Below are positions 10,503 through 22,161 of a stretch of 64,000 nt of DNA, piece after piece (position 1 is the first letter of the stretch; the number at the start of each line of letters is the position of its first letter). The notes beneath the pieces are model-generated. The model saw only the letters and a program-made list of their open reading frames with translations. It was not told the origin of the DNA and made no database searches. The position numbers and the translations under genes are program-made. This stretch comes from Arthonia radiata (taxonomy: Eukaryota; Ascomycota; Arthoniomycetes; Arthoniales; Arthoniaceae), in assembly GCA_002989075.1 (NCBI GenBank), contig PSQN01000017.1:4595453-4659452 (forward strand), in the 5' to 3' direction.

Positions 10503-11678
10503 CTAGGATCGCTTGTGAACGATCAATTGCCTGCGATGCTTCTGCATAATTCTGGAGTGCGCAATGGGCGAAGCGTGCATGCCGCCGTCCTTGCAGAACA
10601 GGCCCGGCGTCGTCGCCAGTGGGACAGCGCATCCAAGGTTGCACGTACCCCAAGAGGAGGGACTGAAGCAGAAGAGCGCTCCATCAGCCGCCGCGCATGG
10701 CTGTTGGCCATAGAGACAGACGCCAGGCGCTGGCGGTGCTGCGGCCGCCCCTCCGGTGCCATTGTCGACGGGAGCAGGCGGCGCTTGTGGCACTGCTTGA
10801 GCGCTATACTGGGCCGTCGGCTGAGGCGCTGGCGCTGCGGCTGGTGGCGGGGCACCACCAGCAGGAGTAACAGGATTGGCGACTGCCTCCTTGTTCGATG
10901 TGCTCATGTGGAACGCAGTCTGGGCTGAGGGCAGTAAGGATGGCGCAAGTTGGATTGGGGTCAGTTTACCCGCTTCAGCATAAGTAGCAGGATAGATGAA
11001 CTCGCTGTCATTGATCTCGACCGAGTTCCCTGGGTTTGGGAACTTGATGGAGTTTGACTTCTCGGTTGATACGATGCCTGGTACCGCTTCGTTGTTGGCG
11101 ACCATGATACTTGGCAGCTGATCCCACTCCTGCCACGCAACGTTATCTCGCTTGACCTTTGACCCGCCTTTGCCAGCAGTCACTGTCATCGGAGCGCAAT
11201 TCATATACATCTCGCGGTTGCCGAGATGGTTGAACCATGTCCAAGCGAAGGTGTAGTCGCCGGTCGGGATCTTGGGGTTCATAGTGAAGGCGTACTGATC
11301 TTTGCCAATGAGATTGGGGTTCGAGCCGCCAGGGGCGTTGGCGTTCTCATTGTTACGCATCGGGCAGCCTCCTTCGATGGAGTGGATGACCTTGAAGTCA
11401 GAGTTCTTGGTCGGAGCCTTGTCTTTCGAGAGAGATAGCTGGCACGAGCCGCCGCCATGTACAGCCGACCCCTTGAACTGCACATAGGATTGCTCCCCTT
11501 GCGCAATGGTCGTCCTCGGTGGAGGGTTCGAGTCGTAGAAACTCGGACCTGTTGCCTTGCATGGATAATTCGATGTAAGTGGAGAGTTATCAGTCGCCCA
11601 CGCTTGTGGATGGATCATGACGATGTGAGCAGATGTTGATGTAACCGCGATTGCCGCGACCAACAGAGAGCGAAGCAT
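10503..11678 (-). CDS. secreted AA11-like lytic polysaccharide monooxygenase
   Basis: Copper-dependent oxygenases of this type cleave crystalline polysaccharides; AA11 members act on chitin. The single exon encodes 391 aa. The start at 11678 gives the signal peptide MLRSLLVAAIAVTSTSA followed directly by His18, the N-terminal copper ligand of the mature enzyme. The second His is in AVHGGGSCQLSLSKD (His74), and TFAWTWFNHLGNREMYMNC matches the conserved C-terminal part of the catalytic domain. A Pro/Ala-rich linker (about residues 275-335) leads to a Cys-rich end segment (VCLYGQQPC...LFCK) that I cannot assign. The frame stays open upstream to 11891, but that part is a translated promoter repeat. 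LPMO-like fold is likely; AA11 versus a related uncharacterised family is less sure. Confidence 0.82.
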   Translation of the reverse strand: MLRSLLVAAIAVTSTSAHIVMIHPQAWATDNSPLTSNYPCKATGPSFYDSNPPPRTTIAQGEQSYVQFKGSAVHGGGSCQLSLSKDKAPTKNSDFKVIHSIEGGCPMRNNENANAPGGSNPNLIGKDQYAFTMNPKIPTGDYTFAWTWFNHLGNREMYMNCAPMTVTAGKGGSKVKRDNVAWQEWDQLPSIMVANNEAVPGIVSTEKSNSIKFPNPGNSVEINDSEFIYPATYAEAGKLTPIQLAPSLLPSAQTAFHMSTSNKEAVANPVTPAGGAPPPAAAPAPQPTAQYSAQAVPQAPPAPVDNGTGGAAAAPPAPGVCLYGQQPCAAADGALFCFSPSSWGTCNLGCAVPLATTPGLFCKDGGMHASPIAHSRIMQKHRRQLIVHKRS

Positions 11679-13320
11679 AGTTATGGGGCTTATGATTGGT
11701 GATCGGCCGGTGGTTAAAGGCGGAGAGAATTGAAGGCCAGACCAGCTAGCTCCAAGAGAATGGCAATGAGCGGACCGGTGGTTGAAGGCAGGGAATGGAA
11801 GGCCAGACCAGCGACCTTTAAGAGAATGACAATGAGCGAACCGGAGCTGGACGTTCAAAGAAGTTGAAAACGAGCGTGATGTTCTTTCCAAGAGCAGTGA
11901 GTAAAGGAATGTAAGAAAGCAATGATGAGCGTCGGCCTATTTATGCGTTGCCGGCGGCCTGGGTGACAAAACCGTAATCACCTTGCGAAGCCATCGAAAA
12001 GCGAGGAGTTCGTGTCCAACGTCCCCGCTTTATAGTGCACGGCATTCAGTGCGCATTTCTGCGGGTACCGTACAGATCCTACAGGAGCTGGCTGTAGGCG
12101 CTGCTCCTGCTACGCCGCAAGAGGAACGACTCCGCAGATCCAGAGCAAGGTGCGCTCCCTCGCGCTTGCATGTCGGATCCATTGATCATTTTTAGATGCA
12201 TCTACAGGCTAGAGATCATTGTGTTAGCACAAGATGAGACCGAGAAGCGCTTGCATGGTTTCAGATGCGGTGATGTCTCAAGTAGCAGTCAATGGCGGCG
12301 CTTGGAGGAGGGCGGCGGCGGCTACCAGCGCTTCCAACAAAACGTGTCTGCTTGCCGTCGTTCTTACTCTCTAGCGAACCTGTCTAGGCATCTTCAAGTG
12401 TTACCTCTCAGCGATGGCTAACGAAGCGATGCATTCCACTGGCTTTTTTTATCACCTGCTGGTGTGGCAGGGGTCCTGAAGGAAGAAGGATCATGAGTAG
12501 TGTGGAGAGCTGCCGCACTTTGGTCACGAGCCTGGACTTGGAGTCATCATGGACAGCGCCATTCCTTGACGTGCTCTGCAACGCATACTCCGTAAAGTGA
12601 GAGAGGATGTGTCAGTGATATTAGGATGGGAACTTTGAGTTTCTTAATTAAGCTCAATGCTCAAGCTAGACTAAGCTTGGGTGCAGAAAGCTTTGCATGA
12701 GAATCTTGCGGGCAGACTGCCGTGACTGCGTCCTTGCGAGAAGGTATGGTGTTATCGGATACTTTGTTGTTTGCAGGCATGTTCTGCGTAGACGCTCTAG
12801 TAACATCGAAGCACCATTCACTCCGATTCACCAAAAAAGCGGATGGGCTGTGAATCTGTGATGGGATGACAAAGAAGACGCAAAAGCTAGACGAGATGAC
12901 AGGCGAAGTGCCAAGTGTTGTGCCGCACGGCCAAGACGCGCTAGTGCCACTAACCGGGTTGGGTCGAGAAATCGGGGCGATGACCACCAAGACCAGACGA
13001 ATCTGACGTAGCGTCGTCCCATTCGACTCGTGCCTCTTCGAATTGTGTCTGGTCGTCGAGAGGGGAACGGCTCATGCCTATCGATGTCTCACTCCATGCG
13101 ATAGGAGTAGCACCCAGCGCTGGTCGTCTGGATATCTTAATTCCTCCTCCGCTGTCTCTCCTTCTAGTCCCTCTGTTTGTGTGGCCATCGCGGACTCTCT
13201 ACCTCGACCGTTAAGCTGTGAAGTCATACAACGGTTGCGGAGACGCGCCGCCTTCTCGAGCTGCTCGTATCCAATTCTTGTTCATCTCGCCACCTCCTGC
13301 ACACCCATCACACCGCCAGT
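11679..13320. other. 1.6 kb region between divergent LPMO and permease genes
   Basis: It holds the LPMO promoter, with a tandem repeat just upstream of the gene, and the permease promoter at the right end, where CT-rich stretches near 13140-13320 precede the ATG. Short open frames here match nothing known. Confidence 0.4.
11704..11844. repeat. imperfect tandem repeat in the LPMO promoter/5' leader
   Basis: Copy 1 is 11704-11770 (67 bp), copy 2 is 11771-11836 (66 bp), and the first 8 bases of a third copy follow to 11844. Each copy opens with CGGCCGGTGG or CGGACCGGTGG, carries GAAGGCCAGACCAGC in the middle and ends AAGAGAATGRCAATGAG. The last copy-1 boundary sits 26 bp upstream of the start codon. 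Confidence 0.85.
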
Positions 13321-15069
13321 ATGGACGAGAAGTACGAGAACAACCAGCTCTCCGACGAGGAGAAGCTCAAGACCATCCCGAACGATAGCTACGATGCCAC
13401 CCGACAACGCTCCGTTGGACGTGGCTCCTTTGCGCGTGCATCTTTCGCTCGGAAGAAAGGCGCAGAGGACGATGACCCATTCGCTGGCGAAGAGGAGGGT
13501 GAAATACAATACCGTACCCTGAAATGGTGGCGTAAGTTTTTTCCGCCCATTACGTTCTGAAGTCGTCGAATGATCCAGAAGACGATGTTCTGACATTTTG
13601 ATCTCACAATAGAGGTATGATACTCTATTCTTCGTCCAGGTATCTCGATTCTAAGCTTACATCTGTTTTTCGGCTTCGATGATTATGATCGCAGAAACGA
13701 TATCCCTGGGCATCTTGTCGCTGCCTTCCGTCCTGGCGCGCGTTGGCTTCGTGCCCGGCATCATCCTCATTCTCGGTCTGAGCGGTTTCGCGACATACTC
13801 AGGCTACGTGCTCGGCCAGTTCAAGAACAGATACCCGCAGGTGCACACCTTTGCCGATGCAGGCCAGATCATATTCGCGCCGCTGGGCATGGCGACATTT
13901 GGGCGCGAGTTCTTTGGCGCGGCCCAGACCGTCTTCCTCGTTTTCAGCATGGGCAGCCATATCCTGACGTGGACAATCATGCTCAGCACCTTGACGGACG
14001 GCAAATCGTGCGCTATTATTTGGAGCGTGATTGGGATGATCATCCTGTGGCTTTGCGATTTGCCGCGGACGATGAAGAATCTGAGCTGGTTCAGTATAGT
14101 CTGTGAGTGTCCAGCTAAGCGTCTACTCGATGGCTATCTGACTGACTGACGGATCGTAGCGTTCACATCAATCATCGGCGCCGTCATGATCCTCATGATT
14201 GGCGTAGGCGTCAACCCTCCTGGAAAGGGTGAGATCGCCGCCGCAAAAACGCCTGCCTTTCCTACAGCGTTCAACTCCGTCTCCAACATCGTCTTCGCTT
14301 ATGCCGGACACGTTAGCTTTTTCTCCTTCATCTCCGAGTTCCGCGATCCGAAAGACTTTCCGAAGGCATTGTACCTCTTGCAAGCTTCGGATACGACCAT
14401 GTATCTGATCGTGGCCGTGGTAGTAGCATACTATGCTGGACCGGACGTTGAGTCGCCTGCGCTGAGTTCGGCGACGGGCGTGATCAAGAAAGTCGCATGG
14501 GGAATAGCCATACCGACAATCGTAATCGCTGGTGTCATTTACGGCCATGTGGCGAGCAAGTACATCTACGTCCGGTTGTTCAGAGGGACAAAGCATTTGT
14601 CGTCGAATAGCTGGTTCGCTCAGGGCGTATGGGCGCTCATCGCGCTCGTCTTGTGGGTGGTTGCGTGGATTCTGGCAGAGAGGTAAGACCGCGCATCGAA
14701 ACGATCAGTTCAGGGGATTGGTACTGACTGCGATGTAGTGTGCCTGTTTTCAACGACCTGTTGAGTCTGACGTCTGCGCTGTTCGCAGCGTGGTTCACTT
14801 ACGGTCTAAGCGGTGAGTTTCCTACCTTCCCAGCTCCTTGAGATGTGAGAGTCGAGGCTGATCGTAGCATTGCAGGTATCTTCTGGCTTTTCATGAACCA
14901 TGGCTATTGGTTCTCCTCGCCGAAAAAGATCTTCTTGACGTGCGTCAATTTCACGCTGTTTGGCATGGGTCTCGCCATCTGCGGCATTGGTCTGTACACC
15001 AGTGGTTACGCGATCAATGAAGATTCCAAGAGCAGCTCAGGGCCCTGGAGTTGTACTGCTCATGACTGA
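13321..15069 (+). CDS. amino-acid permease, AAAP family (Mtr-like)
   Basis: Membrane transporter for amino acids of the Aa_trans family, related to the Neurospora neutral amino-acid permease Mtr. Exons: 13321-13531, about 13656-14102, 14160-14682, 14739-14812 and 14876-15069; 482 aa if these joins hold. The three downstream introns (57, 56 and 63 bp) are certain by phase. The N-terminal 70 residues are polar and charged (cytosolic), ending YRTLKWW. Then comes MIMIAETISLGILSLPSVLARVGF, the conserved first membrane segment, and about ten further hydrophobic segments. The first intron is doubtful: family members read WWQAG/S-MIMIAET here, and a 2-nt exon AG at 13613-13614 would make the Gln but lacks a following in-frame AG acceptor. 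The product class is secure; substrate is inferred. Confidence 0.9.
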
Positions 15070-15795
15070 AAAGGTTTCTGGAAATCATTTCAATTGTATT
15101 TATGGCTTGTCGTCGTGCTCGTCTGTACGTGGCAGACGACGCCGAGATATCAACGCATTCAATCAACCACTTAACGAAGCTTTCTCGATGCCCTTGTAGG
15201 CGCTGTGACGTCAGCTCATTGCTTTTTTTCAATGCAGTGAACTGTCAGCGAGGGTCCACTGACCGTTGTCCAACATGCGACGAAGAGCATGATGTGGCAG
15301 GGTGGCCGCTTGACGACACATGGAAGACACGCAAGTAGCATAAGAAAAGAACTGACAGAAGATTACACGTTGATCGTTCATTCATGTACTCAAAGGAACT
15401 TCGTCAAATCAAAAGTCAATCTGTCAGCTCAGCTTCGTCCAGGTATTCTCTGCATCTGTGCAAGAGGTCCAGTAGCACCACACCAGCCTTCTGAGCGTGT
15501 CAAGGGACAGTAAGGTGGCCATGCTCTTGTGCCGATTGCTCTGACTGTGTGGCTCCATAAAGCATCTCACCATCGAATTAGATCTTGCTGGACGTGAGTA
15601 ACACCCATAACGCCATTCGCTCAACCAGTACGAGAGGCATAACATAGTCGTAGTTTTGAGGCCAAATTATCCGAGGTCAAGGATTGGGCGGGTTTTGTGT
15701 ATCCAAAGTCAAAAAAAGTCCTCGTAGTGTCAATCTGAGTCGTAGCGACCGATGCAGCGGGCGCTTGGTCGCCCACCATATCTGCACGGGGTCAC
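15070..15795. other. convergent intergenic region
   Basis: 726 bp between the 3' ends of the permease and the Zn2Cys6 gene. No gene or repeat seen. Confidence 0.4.
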
Positions 15796-17777
15796 TCACC
15801 GCTTGCGCTTTTTGCCCGCGTCCACCTGGACTGGTGACTGTGCTAGTAATGGCGGGCTGTCCGCAGAGGCCATCGCCTCCGTTGAGTCCAGCGATGTTCT
15901 TTTGACGGCAACACCCATATGGCGCCCGAATCGGCCTTTGCGGCCGTTTCCCTCGTCCTCACTGACACAACCTTCAATACTGATACCAGCGTCTTTGCAC
16001 CTGCCGCAAGGGCGTTGTCTGTCGCATCCCTTCTTGCTCTTACGGCAACGCTGGCAGCGAGGCTTGGCAGAGAGATCTTCCTCATCGGAGGCAAAATTGC
16101 TCATGGAGCCCTTGCTTTGATTGCCGTTGACAGAGTAGGGCGACGGCGGTATTGTTGCGCCAGGAGTAGCGGCCGACTTGCTTTTACTAGGCGCAACTTT
16201 GGGCAGAGGACGTCCAGACATGGAAGTACGGCGGTTTTTGCCAGGCTGGGTGCTCTTGACTCTGGACGTTTTCGAGTCGCCAGTAGGAGCGAGTTCGTCG
16301 CTGAAGCCTCTGAAGGATCCATCTCTGTAGTCTTCATACTCTTCTCCACTCGAATAGGTATCACCGCTGGGGATGGCTGTGTTCAGAGCCTTGAGCTTTT
16401 TTCTGGCAGGTACAGATTGAGGTAAATGGCGTGGCAGGTCTGGGACGTCATCGCTTTCATCCTCGCTATACTCGGCTGATGATGCAAGCTCTGCCTTCCC
16501 GCTCAGTGCATCATCTGCAGTGGAGGCAGAAGGGCGGGGTGGTGGAGCGTTGTTGGGGTCGCCGAGGCGCATGAGTTGAATAGCAACATCCTCGTCTGAT
16601 ATGCCGCTACCCACTGTTGGGGCTGGTGTCGGCAGAATGCCCGATGTGCTTCCGCCTGACAATCGAGACGTCTGATAACCTCCAGATGTACGTATGTGGG
16701 ATTCTCGAGCATTGTTGTGGGCGTTGTTGGAGAAATGAGAGGCTTTGTCGCTATGAGCGTAGCTGACAGGCGAGGGGAAGGCCTGCGGCCCGAAGGAGAA
16801 GTTGCGCTGGTTTCCAGCTGGCAGAGGTGAGGCAACATTGGGATACAGCCGCTTTTGAGGTGAGGCTGAAGATAGAGAGGCTGTCATTGGGATTTGTGGC
16901 GGTTTGAAAAGTGGGAGCTCCTAATCTCGATCGTTAGCCCAGATGCTAGTGTAACATCCAGTCTATTTTGCTTGCTACTCACCGAGCTCTCAAATTTGGC
17001 ACCCTTCCTGCGGTTACCTTCGACAATGTTCTCCACACTGATATCAGCACTGGCAAGGATATCGCGTCGTGAGCTAGTCACGGAGACACTACCAGCGTCA
17101 CTGTCGCTCAGACCATCAGCATCGTACGACTTCGCAGGGCGGCCGCTTTTTACAAAGCCTCCTCGTTTTCTAGATGGGTCTGGTGATGTTTCACCCGGAC
17201 GGGCGTTCCTAGAAGCAGGCCGAGACCCGAGCACAGAAGCAGGATAGCTTGGCCAAGGTGCTGCTGTTGTGGATTTGGCCGGCGAAGCCATCTCAGAACG
17301 GCTTGAGGCAGTCCCGAGGGGTGGCGGTTGTATGTCCTGAGTCAAGCGCACACGTATGTCTGTGTCTGCGCTGACATTCTTGTATTGTGGGATGATATTG
17401 TATCCCTGTTCATCCTCAAAACTGACACCAAGGCCGTCATGTATACCGAAAAAGGTCTTGACACTGGTTATGATCGAATCTGTGTTGTCATGTTTATTGA
17501 TGTGAACGCGCAAGGGAAGTCTGGCATGACTGTATACAAATTTGACCGGCTTTGGTCTCTCGTCAAATGCTACTTAGAGGAGTCAGTATAGGGTCGCTCA
17601 AGGTGCTACGTGGAGCTCACCCTGAACAGCGCTTGTAGTATTGCCGCTGATATTTTGTCCCTCAAAAGACTGGGTTCTGCGGGTGGTGTATGCTCGAGTC
17701 TGACTGTTGGAAGTGTCCTGTGTTGGTCCGGGGTCACCGGCACGCCCATCTGCGAATTGCCCATATGTGCTCGACAT
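15796..17777 (-). CDS. Zn2Cys6 transcription regulator with C-terminal zinc cluster
   Basis: Exons: 17777-17621, 17569-16983 and 16920-15796, with introns of 51 and 62 bp that join in phase (AVQG-AFDERPKPVKF and KFESS-ELPLF); 622 aa. Near residues 55-130 there is a compact, conserved-looking segment (FVYSHARLPLRVHINKHDNTDS...VRLT) resembling a ubiquitin-like or PB1-type fold. The middle is disordered and rich in Ser, Pro and acidic runs (YSEDESDD, SSGEEYEDY). The binuclear zinc cluster CX2CX6CX5CX2CX8C is at about 537-566, close to the C-terminus, followed by basic residues and a KKRKR end. Zn2Cys6 clusters usually sit at the N-terminus. No fungal-specific regulatory domain is visible. It should be a nuclear DNA-binding protein; targets unknown. 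Confidence 0.88.
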
Positions 17778-20049
17778 GGCTCGGAAGTTGCTGTGAGCCT
17801 TTGGACGTTCCCTGATATTTTTCAATATGGGATCAAGCCAGGTCAAACACAGTCTGAGAAGATGCGAGCCCGCAGAAGGGGTCTTTGGCGACAATCACAA
17901 CATGAACGTTTGGCGGATACGGTGCTAGACATACATTTTGTCAGCATATGAATCGATGAAAGACATCTGCAAAAGTCATTTGCAGCCATATCAAGCCGAG
18001 GAAACAGTTCACGGTGCCTGAGGTGGGGTTGCGACGGGGAGGTCGCGGTACAACGGAAGCGTCTCCAGGCTGATGTGGTGGCCTCATCCTCAAGCTATGC
18101 TTGTGAATGAGGCCGCAAAGCATCATGGATAGGTAGGCTTACCGATAGAGCACCTTTTGTGGGCTAAGGGCTGCGTCGACGCCACAGAGCGTCGTCGCCG
18201 TTGTTGGTGGACAAGCAGGTAATGAGGTGCGAGCACTGCGAAGAAACTCGGCGCCGGGGGAGCAGTAGCTTGACAAGAGTCAGTACCAAAGCGAAACGAA
18301 AGTCGGGAACAACAAAAGTAGTGTGAACAGATTGGGATGAAGAAGATGGAGAGACGAGGGAGGGAGAGGAAGGGAAGAGATGTAGAGTAGAGGTTCGGGG
18401 TCGCAGCAAGTCACTCACGCACTACGCTGAGCACAGACCTGCTTCCTCGCACGAAAAGTAGGCCTAGATATGCCCTTGCCTCATGAGCAGAAGCATTCAA
18501 AGTTCCATTCGCATTCTGCGCTTATGTGCGCAACTATCTGGCTATCTCGAAACCGTTTCTTGTGGCAGAGTCCACGCCCGGTGGGTATAGCACCATCATC
18601 ACTAGTACATCCCTAGGCCAATACGCTTGGCAATTGCTTGCTTTCTCAATGCCATATATCGCTGCTCTTCAGGTACGTCAGGCCTAAAGCGCAATATGGC
18701 TTGTCTGTGTGTTGAAGAAGGGCGAGAGCAGGTTGCGCAAGACGAGATGCTGGGATGAGTTGTCGACTTGTGACGCCAGGCATGAAGTTGTGGAGGCTAG
18801 CGTGGCTTTGAGGCGAGTGGACGGTAGCAGCACAACATCTCCCGGTCCACAGCTAGGCGTGACAAACCATGTCGAATGGCGAGCGAAGCAGGCTGCGGTG
18901 ATAGAACAATGATCAAAGAGGACGACAGAGGCAGCGTAGAGCTGGGCAGAAGGTCCAGAAGCGAGCGCCGGCAGCCAAAGAAAGAAGCAGGTGCCCCGCC
19001 CGGAACGGACATGAGCATCGATGCATCATCCTGTCGATCTCTTAAGCGCCTGCATGTATCCTCACCTTACTTTTGATGGCAAGCGTTTCAGGACTTGAGA
19101 GCGCTTCTCGTCTTTGAGGAACTGTTCGTAGATGACTGGCAAGGTCGGAGAGAGGGTGCACGTTCAGGCCGAGAGTATCAGCCGCCGAGCTCGTGTTTCA
19201 TCCAGTGCCCGCGCAAGCGCCCCCATCTTACTTTTTCTGCTTCGTGCACCTCAGTTCCGTTGATCTCGTCTCGCCAGCGCATGATCAGAGCAACATTGCA
19301 CCATCTCAGATCGAATGCGCAGACGAGGAGAGCCTCTGCGGGGTCTCTAGGTTAGAAGTAGCCTGCGTATGTTGTTTCATCGCATCTCAGCCAGACGGAA
19401 CGAAGGCTCGGCCACGATGTATCTTATGAAACTCGGCTCTCAGGATTGAGATTGGGTGCTACGAAGAGACAGACATCTTTCTTGCGCATTCGAATGGCTG
19501 ATTCTACTTCGTCAGAAGAATTAACGGTTGCGGTTGGCGGAGTATTGGATGATGCAAAGATCACGTGCGTCGCGTCTGGGCCGCGTTTCGGATGAATAGG
19601 GAATGGGATGAAATTGCGAAAACTAGTCCATCGACGTGTCATTCATGATCAGCGCCTTGCGCATCCATAGATCTGCGAATAATACGATCGGAAGGTGTTG
19701 CAAGGATCAATGCTAGAGTTTGAAGTCGCAAAGACGTATGTGGCGGCGACGTGAAGCTGTCGCGATTGCTGGAGCTGGTGTGAAGGTCGGAAGGAGCACG
19801 CGTTGTTGATTCGGGCGTCTTAGGGTTATTGCCCTGACGACGCTAATGTTTACTTCACGCTAAGCTACTTGCACCAATTCTTTTGTTGATCGAGCTTGTC
19901 ATCCGTCCTTGCATCACATTAACATTCCACCCTATCGAAGCTGCCAGTGTGCACTGATATTGATCTACTGATCTCAACGTGAGACACGGGAGCTTTTAGA
20001 CGGCATCGGTGGCGGTGCGCGACGCTGGGGACTTTACCTTTTCTTGAAG
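17778..20049. other. 2.3 kb region between divergent Zn2Cys6 and cyclin genes
   Basis: It should contain both promoters and long 5' leaders. Purine-rich minus-strand leader sequence lies near 18300-18400. Open frames are short and match nothing known. Confidence 0.4.
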
Positions 20050-22161
20050 ATGGACGCCAAAGTATGCAGTGTCTCCACCTTAAGAATCCGGAAACACGAT
20101 CGTCAGGAGTGAAGAATGGCTTGCAAGCTGACGCAATCTCATTGTAGCCTCAGCGCCTAGCCCGCTCGCGAACCCTTCGAGATGAAAACCAACCCCCTTT
20201 GGTGCTGCCAGCCAAGACGCTACATCATCGCAACAAATCCTCTCCAGCCCTTTCAAGCCAAGCACAAACGGCCGCAGCAAAAAGCATGCCCAAAAGAACG
20301 GCGTTTGCGGATGTCACAAATGCTAGCAGAGGCTTAAATTCTATTTTGGACGACTCCGCATTCTCCCAAAAGGGAGCGTTGGAAACGTTGAAAGAGAAGG
20401 CACAAGACAATAGCAAGCCCGGTGCTCCTCTGCAAAAGCCTGCGCAGCGACCTATATCGGTGTCCAGTATCAGAGGGTTCTTTAACAACTTAGGCAACAG
20501 CATTCCTACAAATGTCTCCGCAAAGCCCCAGCAAGAAGTAACCTCCAAACCTCCCGCCAAGGCATTGACACGGAAGAGCACCAAGGTCTTCCGCGAGACA
20601 GAAGTCGCATCGCAAGAAACACAAGGCGACCCTACCACAGACTCTATTAGAGACGATCACGCCCCTGTTGACACGGTCGAGAACCATACAACAGCCCTCC
20701 AGCATTCGAACGTCCTACAGCATGAGCATTTCGACCTTCGACCGGAAGTTGTTACGCTGCTGGAAGACGCGTACGTTCCGGCCGTCGCAACAACAAACAT
20801 GGTGACGCACGGCCTTTTCCCCTCCGCCCAGCTAGCACCAACGATCATTCAGCCCCATGCAACACGGCCTACAGATAACCTGCCACTTGCGAGAAAAATC
20901 GAGAGAAGAAGCGCGAGCTCAGGTCTGACATCATATGGGCCTGTGGCTGGGCAATGGGAAGGCGAGCAGTACATCGAAAACGAAGGAGACTACACAACTG
21001 CAAGATCTTTGAAGTCGAGGGGAGACTGCACAGCTAATCAGGTATGTCCAGCCTGTTCTGATTCACCGTCGCGACGAGAGCCTAGCCGTGCGCATTGAAG
21101 CTCTCATATGCTTTGCTAACGTTTCCTTTAGACCACGATTGTGCTTGCACCAAGGCTCACCGCTGCTGCGGAAGGAGAGATCGCCGAGGCCAGCATATTT
21201 GTGCAGACTTCGCAAGAAGCCGCCGAGCTGGAGGAAGACGAAGCCTGGGATACCTCCATGGTGGCTGAGTACAGCGAGGAGATTTTCAGTTACATGCGCA
21301 TCATGGAAGAGCACATGCGACCGAATCCACACTACATGGACAACCAGACAGAAGTGCAATGGTCGATGAGATCGGTACTTATGGACTGGTTAGTACAAGT
21401 GCACCATCGCTTCTCGCTTCTGCCAGAGACTCTCTTTCTCTGCGTCAACTACATCGACAGATTCCTCTCCTGCAAGGTGGTGTCCCTTGGCAAGCTCCAG
21501 CTGGTTGGTGCAACGGCCATCTTCGTGGCTGCAAAGTACGAGGAGATCAACTGTCCTTCGGTTCAGGAGATTGTATACATGGTCGACGGTGGCTACTCGA
21601 TCGACGAGATTCTGAAGGCCGAGCGGTTCATGTTGAGCATGCTGCAGTTCGAATTAGGCTTTCCTGGCCCCATGAGCTTTCTGAGGCGTATCAGCAAGGC
21701 CGACGACTACGATCTGGAGACGCGAACGCTGGCCAAATACTTCATGGAGATCACGATCATGGATGAACGGTTTGTGGGTTGTATACCGAGCTACACCGCG
21801 GCCGGCGCGCATTGCCTGGCGCGACTGATGCTCGGCAAAGGGTCATGGGTATGAAAGTTCCGTCTTCTCTCCATATCGGCGCTTGCTAACAAATCCGCAG
21901 TCTCAGAAGCATGTCCACTACTCAGGCTACACCTACGGTCAGCTTCGGCCACTCCTTCTAACCATGCTGTCTTGTTGCGACGACCCACAACGACACCATG
22001 CCGCCATTTTCGACAAGTACGCCGACAAGCGTTTCAAGCGGGCCTCGACCTTTGTTCAATCAGAACTGAATAGGGGCTTCCTCCTTCCCGCAGTTCGCGT
22101 TCGGAACAGCATCAGCTACGAAGACACCACCAGCAGGTGTCAGCCGTATATCTACTCATGA
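20050..22161 (+). CDS. G2/mitotic B-type cyclin
   Basis: Activates the cyclin-dependent kinase for entry into mitosis. Exons: 20050-20061 (12 bp, MDAK), 20148-21041, 21132-21848 and 21901-22161; introns of 86, 90 and 52 bp all join in phase 0; 627 aa. The tiny first exon is supported by the fungal family pattern MDAK-PQRLxRxRTxRDEN. A destruction box RTAFADVTN is at 54-62, so the protein should be degraded by the anaphase-promoting complex. Two cyclin boxes follow a long disordered N-terminal half: the first begins near EYSEEIFSYMR and contains MRSVLMDWLVQVH and AAKYEE; the second begins after FPGPMSFLRRIS. Similar to S. pombe Cdc13 and A. nidulans NimE. High confidence in class; which B cyclin if several exist is unknown. 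Confidence 0.95.
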
